DNA of 5,710 nucleotides. Origin: Chloroflexota bacterium (lineage in GTDB: Bacteria; Chloroflexota; UBA6077). The stretch lies in NCBI GenBank assembly GCA_023380955.1, contig JAMCTB010000019.1, forward strand, positions 1 to 5,710, in the 5' to 3' direction. The notes beneath the pieces were generated by a model. That model did no database searches, was not told the DNA's origin, and saw nothing but the letters and a program-made list of their open reading frames with translations. The position numbers and the translations under genes were made by a program. Positions 1 to 5,075 of this stretch are shown piece by piece. Every line of letters starts with the position of its first letter. Position 1 is the first letter of the stretch.

Positions 1-184
1 AGGCATCGCTGTTCAGACCGACCACCAGCAGGTCTCCAAGCGAGGCGGCCTCTCGCAGGTAGCGCACGTGGCCCGAGTGCAGCAGGTCAAAGCAGCCGTT
101 GGTGAAGACCACCCTCTTGCCATCGGATCGCAATCGGGCAAGTCGGGCAGCCAATTCCTCGCGACCCACCACTTTGTTCTCCAT
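1..184 (-). CDS. rfaE2: RfaE domain II-type nucleotidyltransferase (heptose-1-phosphate adenylyltransferase-like), 5' part
   Basis: The 61 visible codons encode the N-terminal part of a cytidylyltransferase-superfamily enzyme; the rest lies beyond the left edge. The segment [15 protein letters not shown] (residues 25-39) contains the nucleotide-binding HxGH signature (H36-S-G-H39), followed by [12 protein letters not shown] and VVGLNSDA (residues 54-61). This combination is characteristic of RfaE/HldE domain II, which in the known family transfers AMP from ATP to D-glycero-beta-D-manno-heptose 1-phosphate, giving ADP-heptose for envelope glycans. Only about 24 residues precede the catalytic segment, so this is a stand-alone adenylyltransferase rather than the C-terminal half of a bifunctional kinase-adenylyltransferase. 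The ATG start is fixed by an excellent Shine-Dalgarno, GAGGTGAT, just upstream. It is transcribed away from tctBA. The family is clear; the exact sugar substrate is inferred, and related glycerol-phosphate or other sugar-phosphate cytidylyltransferases remain possible. Confidence 0.88.
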   Translation of the reverse strand, partial: MENKVVGREELAARLARLRSDGKRVVFTNGCFDLLHSGHVRYLREAASLGDLLVVGLNSDA

Positions 185-187
185 ACC

Positions 188-195
188 ATCACCTC
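188..195 (-). promoter_or_regulatory. Shine-Dalgarno of the rfaE2-like gene
   Basis: Read on the minus strand this is GAGGTGAT, a run fully complementary to the 16S rRNA 3' end. The GAGG core ends 7 bases before the ATG that begins at 184. It decides the start, because the other nearby ATG (189-187) is out of frame and overlaps the Shine-Dalgarno itself. Confidence 0.75.
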
Positions 196-216
196 ACCCC
201 TCTGAGCTCCGGCTCT

Positions 217-222
217 ATCATA
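217..222 (-). promoter_or_regulatory. Candidate -10 element for the rfaE2-like gene
   Basis: The minus strand reads TATGAT, a 5/6 match to the sigma70 -10 consensus. It would place transcription start near 210, giving a leader of about 26 bases that includes the Shine-Dalgarno. No good -35 hexamer lies 16-18 bases upstream, where the sequence is GC-rich, so this is tentative. No comparable promoter was found for tctB in the same divergent spacer. Confidence 0.35.
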
Positions 223-433
223 GCGGACGGCCCGGCCCGTATCGATGCTTAGGATTTACTGAAATATCGGTCGTGTTGCCTCAGCAAATCTTAAGAACTT
301 CCTCAGGATGCTGGAAGGAACCCGTCAGTGAGCCGTAAGGCGGCGCCCGAAAAGTCAAGATAACCTTCTAGCGAGAATTCGACCCAATTGACCGCGACAG
401 AACACCAGAGCACTGCAAGAAGGATGGAGGAAC

Positions 434-898
434 ATGGCGAGACGGATGCCGATGATAGTGTCCTGTGCCAGCGTCCTGATAGTTCTCTTCTACCTCGTCG
501 AGGACCGCAACTACCCGATAGGCTCCCTGAGCCACCCGGGGCCGGGCCTGTACCCGATGCTGGTCGGGGCGATGATGCTGGTCGCCACCTCGATGACCGT
601 ACTGGAGGCAGTGAAGGGCACGAACCAGGCGGGGGTCTCCTTCGACTGGCCGCACGGTGTGGGCCGCTGGCGCGTCGCCACGGTAGTATTCGCCGCCTTG
701 GGGTACACCCTCCTCCTGGACCGGCTGGGGGATCTCGTCGTGGGCTTTCTGGCAGCGCTGGTAGTTGGCTGGGTAATGGGAATGAAGAGCGTCTGGAAGG
801 CCGTCATCGTCGCGGCGGTCCTGGCGGGGTTGTTCCACCTGATCTTCGCCTACTTCCTCGGAGTTCCCCTACCGCAGGGGACCATCTTCGGGGAATAG
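434..898 (+). CDS. tctB: TctB-family small membrane subunit of a tripartite tricarboxylate transporter
   Basis: This 154-residue protein has the length and layout of TctB. Hydrophobic segments lie at about residues 6-22, 39-60, 79-96 and 100-142; the last is long enough for two closely spaced helices around the break at WVMGMKSVWK. The segment GPGLYPMLVGAMMLV after helix 1 is the typical TctB GPG-x-x-P signature, and the C-terminus FLGVPLPQG matches the usual VPLPxG ending. In known systems TctB is the poorly conserved 4-helix subunit that partners the large TctA permease in sodium- or proton-driven uptake of carboxylates delivered by a periplasmic TctC protein. The ATG follows GGATGGAGG with little spacing; in-frame ATGs at codons 5 and 7 are weaker alternatives. 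The stop is 10 bases before tctA, indicating one operon. The transported substrate cannot be inferred. Confidence 0.9.
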   Translation: MARRMPMIVSCASVLIVLFYLVEDRNYPIGSLSHPGPGLYPMLVGAMMLVATSMTVLEAVKGTNQAGVSFDWPHGVGRWRVATVVFAALGYTLLLDRLGDLVVGFLAALVVGWVMGMKSVWKAVIVAAVLAGLFHLIFAYFLGVPLPQGTIFGE

Positions 899-908
899 GG
901 GTGATCGC

Positions 909-2417
909 ATGAATCCTATCGAAGGACTGATGTATGGCTTCGGCGTCGCCCTCACGCCGGAGAACTTCCTGGCAGCACTGTTCGGCGCACTGCTCGGCAC
1001 CGCCGTCGGCATCCTCCCTGGCATGGGTCCCACCGTGGTCATGGCCATCCTGCTCGTGCCCACGATGAACATGAAGGTGGAGACCGGGCTAATCATGCTG
1101 GGCGCTATCTACTACGGGACGCAGTATGGCGACTCCATGACGGCCATCCTGATGAACGTGCCTAGCGAGGCACCGTCGGTTGTGATCGGCATAGACGGCT
1201 ATCAGATCGCCAAGAAGGGAAGGGCGGGAGCCGCTCTCGCCATTGCGGCGGTTGGGTCGTTCATAGGCGCGACCGTGGGCCTGGTTGGACTGACGCTGAT
1301 AGCGGGCCCGGTCAGTCAGGCGGCCCTTGCCTTCGGCCCGCCCGAGTACTTCGCCATCACCGTGGTCGGGCTCTTCGTGCTATCGAAGATCTCCAGCGCC
1401 TCTCTATCGAAGGGACTCGTGGCCCTGGGCATCGGGCTCGCCCTCACCACCGTGGGCATCGAGCCCCTCAGCGGCATGCCCCGCTACACTTTCGGCAACA
1501 CGAACCTGATGCTGGGGGTCGACCTGGTGCCGGTGGTGATGGGGGTTATCGGCATGGCCGAGATGATCGATATCGCTTCAAGGAACTCGGGTCTTCCGAA
1601 GGCGGTCGGCATCAATTATAAAGACCTGATGCCCACCCGAGAGGAGTGGAAGAAGGCCATTCCGGCCAGCTTCCGCGGGTCCTTCCTGGGCTTCTTCATG
1701 GGGCTGTTGCCCGGGCCGACCATGGCCCTATCCACCTTCGCCTCCTACAGGCTGGAGAAGAGATTGGCGCCGGGTGAAGTCGGGCATGGCGCCGTCCAGG
1801 CGGTGGCAGGACCGAAATCGGCCGACGACGGCTCCATCAGCGGCACCCTCGTACCCCTGATGGCCCTGGGCATCCCCTTCACGGCGGTGACCGCGGTGCT
1901 GTTCGCGGGGCTGCTGCTCCACGGCGTCACCCCCGGCCCCACCCTGATCACCGAACGCCCCGAGATCTTCTGGGGGATGGTGGCAGCCATGTACATCGGC
2001 AACGTGGCCCTCCTCGTACTGAACTTCCCGCTGGTGGGGATGTGGACGAGCATCCTGAGGATACCCCAGCCGATCCTCTCGGCAATGCTGGTCGTCCTGA
2101 TGATGATCGGCACGTACAGCCTGCGTAACAGCACCCTTGACGAGATGGTCCTGGTTCTGGCGGGCGTCCTGGGCTACATCATGAAGCAGATGAACTACGA
2201 GCGCACGCTGCTGATCCTCGGGATGGTGCTGGGGCCGATGCTTGAGGCCAACTTCGGCCGCAGCCTGGAGATGAGCGATGGCGATCTGGGGATCTTCGTC
2301 ACTCGCCCCATCCCAGACACCCTCTGGGTCATCCTGGTGCTGGTCCTGATTGGGCCGCTCATCCTGAAAGCGATCAACGGCCGTCGTGCCGGCGCCGCTG
2401 GAGCGGATGCGAACTAG
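909..2417 (+). CDS. tctA: TctA-family large permease subunit of a tripartite tricarboxylate transporter
   Basis: At 502 residues this is full length for TctA and is hydrophobic throughout. It shows the two LPG-containing re-entrant-loop motifs expected from the family's inverted internal repeat: GILPGMGPT at residues 34-42 and GLLPGPTMA at 265-273. Other family landmarks are YYGTQYGDSMTAILMNVPSE (68-87), DGYQIAKKGRAGAAL (96-110), FGPPEYFA (142-149), and PLMALGIPFTAVTAVL (316-331). It forms the transport channel with TctB in the inner membrane. Translation starts at an ATG preceded by GGGGTGAT, which overlaps the tctB stop codon, suggesting coupling. Oddities: the usual NVPGE is NVPSE here, and the widely conserved PE(A/S)ANNA segment after the second loop is GPKSADDG (301-308), so this looks like a divergent subfamily whose substrate may differ. 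No tctC is adjacent. The family assignment is secure; citrate or tricarboxylate specificity is not. Confidence 0.95.
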   Translation: MNPIEGLMYGFGVALTPENFLAALFGALLGTAVGILPGMGPTVVMAILLVPTMNMKVETGLIMLGAIYYGTQYGDSMTAILMNVPSEAPSVVIGIDGYQIAKKGRAGAALAIAAVGSFIGATVGLVGLTLIAGPVSQAALAFGPPEYFAITVVGLFVLSKISSASLSKGLVALGIGLALTTVGIEPLSGMPRYTFGNTNLMLGVDLVPVVMGVIGMAEMIDIASRNSGLPKAVGINYKDLMPTREEWKKAIPASFRGSFLGFFMGLLPGPTMALSTFASYRLEKRLAPGEVGHGAVQAVAGPKSADDGSISGTLVPLMALGIPFTAVTAVLFAGLLLHGVTPGPTLITERPEIFWGMVAAMYIGNVALLVLNFPLVGMWTSILRIPQPILSAMLVVLMMIGTYSLRNSTLDEMVLVLAGVLGYIMKQMNYERTLLILGMVLGPMLEANFGRSLEMSDGDLGIFVTRPIPDTLWVILVLVLIGPLILKAINGRRAGAAGADAN

Positions 2418-2490
2418 CCAGGACCTCCGGTGTGAGGCGCACTCCTTGCCATGAAGGCGTAGGGCATTTCCTGTCCTGTTCATGTGTCGT

Positions 2491-2531
2491 CTGCCCGATG
2501 CACATCCTCTTGTAGTATGTGCACCGGGCAG
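2491..2531. terminator. Strong stem-loop downstream of tctA, possible terminator
   Basis: The arm CTGCCCGATGCACAT (2491-2505) pairs with ATGTGCACCGGGCAG (2517-2531) around an 11-base loop, giving 15 stacked positions with one imperfection. The imperfection is an A-C mismatch in plus-strand RNA but a G-U wobble in minus-strand RNA. It begins 74 bases after the tctA stop, a reasonable place for a 3' end. Neither side is followed by a run of T, so it is not a textbook intrinsic terminator. It may instead protect the tctBA mRNA 3' end or serve another role. Confidence 0.5.
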
Positions 2532-2543
2532 GGCCTTGCCCTG
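2529..2543. other. Small hairpin overlapping the large stem-loop
   Basis: CAGGGC (2529-2534) pairs with GCCCTG (2538-2543) around a 3-base loop; a flanking G-T adds a possible wobble pair. Its left arm shares bases 2529-2531 with the right arm of the preceding stem-loop, so the two structures cannot both be complete in one molecule. Confidence 0.4.
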
Positions 2544-2557
2544 TCGCCTCGGCACAA

Positions 2558-2586
2558 TTGACCGTGCCTGCAAGTAGGTGTACATT
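2558..2586 (+). promoter_or_regulatory. Candidate sigma70-type promoter, upstream of the glycosyltransferases
   Basis: TTGACC (2558-2563) and TACATT (2581-2586) are separated by exactly 17 bases. The -35 matches consensus at 5 of 6 positions and the -10 at 4 of 6. It lies about 300 bases before the next start codon, so it would be a secondary promoter or a chance match. Confidence 0.3.
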
Positions 2587-2707
2587 GCCAACATTGGAGC
2601 AGGAGTCAACCTGGGCCCCCGTCTTTGGGTGTCCAGGAGAATTCAGCGATCTGCTAGCCAGCATTCTAATCCGATAATCTAGCAATTCAAGGTGGAGCGT
2701 GAGCGCG

Positions 2708-2727
2708 TGAGCGGCTAGAACCGCTCA
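2708..2727. other. Short stem-loop just upstream of the glycosyltransferase promoter
   Basis: TGAGCGG (2708-2714) pairs perfectly with CCGCTCA (2721-2727) around the loop CTAGAA, followed by ATTTG. It abuts the -35 element at 2730, so it could be a weak terminator of read-through from upstream or an operator-like palindrome. A nearby direct repeat, GTGAGCG twice, overlaps its left arm. Confidence 0.35.
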
Positions 2728-2729
2728 AT

Positions 2730-2758
2730 TTGCCAGCCGTGTACCCCTCGTGTAGAAT
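2730..2758 (+). promoter_or_regulatory. Probable sigma70-type promoter of the glycosyltransferase pair
   Basis: TTGCCA (2730-2735) and TAGAAT (2753-2758) stand 17 bases apart, each matching its consensus at 5 of 6 positions. This is the best promoter match in the window. Initiation would fall near 2765, leaving an untranslated leader of about 120 bases before the ATG at 2887. Confidence 0.55.
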
Positions 2759-2886
2759 CGGTCCGATGCCCGACTGCACCGTCTTGTGGCAGGGCAGCCG
2801 CGCCAGCGAGGGCGACGGGGTGAGGTTCAGAACCCAGGGACTGCTCCTCTTCCGCAGCCTCCCATTCCGACGGAAGTGGATACCGA

Positions 2887-3624
2887 ATGTCCAGCATCTC
2901 GGCCGTGCTCCCCGCCTACAACGAGGAGAAGGTCATCGCCGATACCGCACAGTCGGTGGCGGCCGCTCTCGAGGAGGTCACCGACGATTACGAGGTCGTG
3001 GTCGTCAACGACGGGAGTCGCGACGGGACCCGCCAGGTAGTCGAGGCCCTTTCCAGAGAGAACCCCAGGGTCCGGTGCGTCAGCCACCAGGTCAACCGTG
3101 GATACGGTGCGGCCCTCTGGACAGGCTTCACCTCCGCCACCAAGGACCTGGTCTTCATGACCGACGGGGACAAGCAGTTCGACGCCCGAGAGGTGGCGTT
3201 CTTCCTCCCCCACATCCAGGATGCAGACCTGGTGATCGGCTATAGGGATCCGAGGCGGGATCCCCCGATGCGGCTGCTGAACGCCTGGGGATGGAACCTC
3301 CTGGTGCGGCTGCTGTTCGGCTATGTGGCCAGGGACGTGGACTGCGCCTTCAAGCTCTTCCGGCGCTCCATTCTGGAGAGGGTCAGGGTAGAGTCCAAGG
3401 GAGCCACCTTCAGCGCGGAGTTCCTGATCAAGGCGAGGCTGTACGGCTACCGGATAGTGGAGATGCGGGCCACTCACTACCCTCGTACCGTGGGGAAGGC
3501 AACCGGCGCCAAGCTGTCGGTCATACTGCGGGCCTTTCGCGAGTTGATCAAGTTGCGGCTCGAGCTCTCGAAGATGCCGAAGCCGGGAGAGCCCATTGAA
3601 GATCCCACCCGGGACCACGTCTGA
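2887..3624 (+). CDS. Family 2 glycosyltransferase, Dpm1-like (polyprenyl-phosphate sugar transferase type)
   Basis: This 245-residue GT-A fold enzyme has the standard family 2 motifs in order: VLPAYNEE (7-13 region), VVVNDGSRDGT (38-48) for the nucleotide, NRGYGAAL (70-77), and MTDGDKQFD (91-99), which supplies the metal-binding acidic pair D93/D95. VIGYRDPRRDPPMR (116-129) and DVDCAFKLFRR (150-160) are typical of the DPM1/DPG-synthase-like group. These enzymes move a sugar from an NDP-sugar onto a polyprenyl phosphate or a related acceptor at the cytoplasmic membrane face. There is no C-terminal GtrA-like or other membrane domain, so it is the short soluble or peripheral type. The start fits the family; the ribosome site, GGAAGTGGA 6 bases before ATG, is only fair. 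Its likely partner is the family 4 enzyme downstream, together building an envelope glycan. The donor sugar and acceptor are unknown. Confidence 0.9.
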   Translation: MSSISAVLPAYNEEKVIADTAQSVAAALEEVTDDYEVVVVNDGSRDGTRQVVEALSRENPRVRCVSHQVNRGYGAALWTGFTSATKDLVFMTDGDKQFDAREVAFFLPHIQDADLVIGYRDPRRDPPMRLLNAWGWNLLVRLLFGYVARDVDCAFKLFRRSILERVRVESKGATFSAEFLIKARLYGYRIVEMRATHYPRTVGKATGAKLSVILRAFRELIKLRLELSKMPKPGEPIEDPTRDHV

Positions 3625-3628
3625 AACG

Positions 3629-3733
3629 AGGACTGAGGGCACGGGACTAAGGACTGAGCAGCCACCGGCCACCAGCGAGCAGGACTCAGAACCCAGAACC
3701 TCTCGCAGTCCTCAGTCCTCAGTCCTCAGTTCT
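3629..3733. repeat. Array of imperfect 7-bp repeats with inverted ends
   Basis: The spacer between the two glycosyltransferases is built of short units in 7-base steps. AGGACTG at 3629 and again at 3650 brackets related units AGGGCAC and GGGACTA. GCCACCG/GCCACCA follow at 3661-3674 and CAGAACC twice at 3687-3700. Three perfect CAGTCCT copies plus a decayed CAGTTCT run from 3706 to 3733. CAGTCCT is the reverse complement of AGGACTG, so the ends can pair into an imperfect long hairpin. Heptameric tandem repeats of this general style are known as STRR sequences in cyanobacteria; I do not recognise this one as a named family. It starts 4 bases after the upstream stop codon and ends 24 bases before the likely start of the next gene. 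Confidence 0.75.
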
Positions 3734-3757
3734 GAAGGCGCGAGCCGCCGCTTCTCC

Positions 3758-4945
3758 GTGCTGAAGATCGCCCCGACGTTCTTCTTCGCGGACTACGGCT
3801 GTCACGTCCGGATCCTGGAAGAGATCCGCGTGCTCCAGGCCATGGGCCACCGCACGGTCCTCTGTACCTATCCCTCCGGCGAGGACGTCCCCGACATCGA
3901 CATCCGGCGCGCTACCATGGGCCCCTGGAACCCCGGCATCAAGGTGGGGCCGGCCCGCCGCAAATACTACCTGGACACCCTTCTCGGTCTGAGAGCGACC
4001 CAGGTAGCCGCGCAGATCCGGCCAAACGTCGTCCACGCTCACCTCCACGACGGCGCCGCCATCGGATTCCCGGTCAGCCGCTTCATGCGCACCCCGCTGA
4101 TCTTCGACTTCCAGGGCAGCCTCACCGGCGAGATGATCGACCACGGCTTCCTGAAGCGCGACAACTTCATGTTCCGCCCGTTCCGGCTGCTGGAGCGCGC
4201 CATCAACCGGATGGCGGACGCCATCATCACCAGCACTACCAACAGCGCCGGCATCCTGATGAAGCAGTTCGGCTGCCCCGCCGACAAGATCTTCGCCGTT
4301 CCGGACTGCGTAAACACGGAGATGTTCGCGCCCCGGCAGATGCTGGAACGGAGGAACGGCCACGCCAGCGACCTGGAGGCGCTGCGCAGCCGGCTGGGTG
4401 TCCCCGCGGGCCACAAGGTGGTGGTGTACCTCGGCCTCCTCCAGGAGTACCAGGGAATCAGTCACCTGCTGCGAGCCGCCAAAGAGGTGACGGCTCGCCA
4501 TCTGGACGTTCACTTCCTGATAATGGGGTATCCGGGCCTCGAGAAGTACCAGAACATGGCCGATTCCCTCGGCATCTCGAACAGGGTCACCTTCACAGGG
4601 CGCATACCCTACAGTCAGGCACCGCTGCACCTGGCCCTGGGAGACGTGGCCGTCTCGCCGAAGATGTCGGAAACCGAGGGGAACGGGAAGCTGCTGAACT
4701 ACATGGCCATGGGGCTGCCCACCGTCACCTTCGACACGCCCGTGAGCAGGGAGATCCTGGGCGACCTGGGCGTCTACGCCCGAACGGGCGACCACATGGC
4801 CCTGGCCGGCGAGCTGGAGGCGTTGCTGTTCGACGAGGCCGCTGCCCGGGCACTTGGGGAGCAGCTTCGAGCCCGCTCCGTCGCCGTCTACTCCTGGCAG
4901 AAGGGCGGCCAACTGATCCAGAAGATCTACGAGTCGTTACTCTAA
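3758..4945 (+). CDS. Family 4 (GT-B) glycosyltransferase
   Basis: From the GTG at 3758 the protein has 395 residues and begins LKIAPTFFFADYGCHVRILE, where family members usually begin. It is a two-domain GT-B enzyme. The N-terminal acceptor domain contains VVHAHLHDGA and IITSTTNSAG, with the linker VPDCVNTEMF. The C-terminal donor domain carries VVVYLGLLQEYQGISHLLRA, VTFTGRIPY, and SPKMSETEGNGKLLNYMAMGLPTV, the last holding the glutamate-rich nucleotide-sugar signature. Such enzymes add a sugar from an NDP-sugar with retention to lipid-linked glycans or other acceptors. The frame is open upstream to a TTG at 3596 (GGGAGA 5 bases before), which would overlap the family 2 gene by 29 bases and add 54 residues of Ser/Thr/Pro/Glu-rich sequence, almost all encoded by the repeat array. 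I judge that an artefact of open frame, although the GTG lacks a clear ribosome site. Substrates are unknown. Confidence 0.88.
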   Translation: MLKIAPTFFFADYGCHVRILEEIRVLQAMGHRTVLCTYPSGEDVPDIDIRRATMGPWNPGIKVGPARRKYYLDTLLGLRATQVAAQIRPNVVHAHLHDGAAIGFPVSRFMRTPLIFDFQGSLTGEMIDHGFLKRDNFMFRPFRLLERAINRMADAIITSTTNSAGILMKQFGCPADKIFAVPDCVNTEMFAPRQMLERRNGHASDLEALRSRLGVPAGHKVVVYLGLLQEYQGISHLLRAAKEVTARHLDVHFLIMGYPGLEKYQNMADSLGISNRVTFTGRIPYSQAPLHLALGDVAVSPKMSETEGNGKLLNYMAMGLPTVTFDTPVSREILGDLGVYARTGDHMALAGELEALLFDEAAARALGEQLRARSVAVYSWQKGGQLIQKIYESLL

Positions 4946-4964
4946 TACCCCACAAACCCTCCCC

Positions 4965-4984
4965 TTTGGGCAACTTTGGGCAAC
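4965..4984. repeat. Two tandem copies of a 10-bp unit
   Basis: TTTGGGCAAC is repeated perfectly twice in direct orientation, 20 bases after the family 4 glycosyltransferase stop and upstream of the dnaA promoter candidate. It does not match the DnaA box (TTATNCACA). It may be a recent duplication or a paired protein-binding site. Confidence 0.6.
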
Positions 4985-4992
4985 GAGTCCCC

Positions 4993-5022
4993 TTTTCGCC
5001 CTCCCCGACCTTCTGCTACCAT
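4993..5022 (+). promoter_or_regulatory. Candidate extended -10 promoter of dnaA
   Basis: TGC followed by TACCAT (5014-5022) forms an extended -10 element, the TGn part compensating for a weak -35 (TTTTCG, 4993-4998, 18-base spacing). Initiation would fall near 5029, about 47 bases before the chosen dnaA start. A CCC-TTCG-GGG mini-hairpin (5051-5060) lies in this leader. Confidence 0.4.
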
Positions 5023-5065
5023 GAACCCCTGACGATTTGAACAGAATTCGCCCTTCGGGGATGTC

Positions 5066-5069
5066 GGAG
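5066..5069 (+). promoter_or_regulatory. Ribosome site that favours the dnaA start at 5076
   Basis: GGAG lies 6 bases before the ATG at 5076. The other in-frame ATG at 5061, five codons upstream, directly abuts CGGGG with no usable spacing, so the downstream ATG is preferred, though not certain. Confidence 0.45.
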
Positions 5070-5075
5070 TCGGTG

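Larger units (their letters stand above)
2418..2886. other. Gene-free spacer between tctA and the glycosyltransferase pair
   Basis: This 469-base stretch has no convincing gene on either strand: the open frames crossing it lack a good ribosome site, resemble no family I know and mostly mirror tctA or the downstream glycosyltransferase. It holds, in order, a strong stem-loop (2491-2531), an overlapping small hairpin (2529-2543), a promoter-like pair (2558-2586), an AT-richer patch around 2640-2690, a short stem-loop (2708-2727) and a good sigma70-type promoter (2730-2758). About 120 bases of GC-rich leader follow before the next start codon. Confidence 0.6.

Noticed and set aside
99..338. Open frame of 79 codons on the plus strand over the left-hand gene
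   Set aside because: It is antisense to clear RfaE-type coding sequence, has no protein-like motif, and lacks a ribosome site.
301..365. Possible structured RNA or riboswitch before tctB (AAGGAACCCGTCAG resembles part of SRP RNA)
   Set aside because: Only a short resemblance; the rest of the SRP or riboswitch core is absent and only 3-5 bp stems can be formed.
388..393. TTGACC before tctB as a -35 element
   Set aside because: No plausible -10 lies 16-18 bases downstream, and initiation there would leave almost no leader before the ATG at 434.
2374..2685. Minus-strand frame of 103 codons in the spacer after tctA
   Set aside because: It overlaps the tctA 3' end, runs through the strong hairpin, has no recognisable family features, and its composition is typical of a random frame.
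2827..2837. TCAGAACCCAG, repeated at 3686-3696 in the heptamer array
   Set aside because: An 11-base match is expected by chance in a window of this size; flanking bases do not match, so I did not call a second repeat copy.
2730..3245. Plus-strand 171-codon frame overlapping the family 2 glycosyltransferase
   Set aside because: Mostly an out-of-frame reading of an evident glycosyltransferase gene, rich in Arg and Gly as expected for shadow frames in GC-rich DNA.
4946..5075. oriC next to dnaA
   Set aside because: No TTATNCACA box or near match and no AT-rich unwinding region was seen in the spacer.
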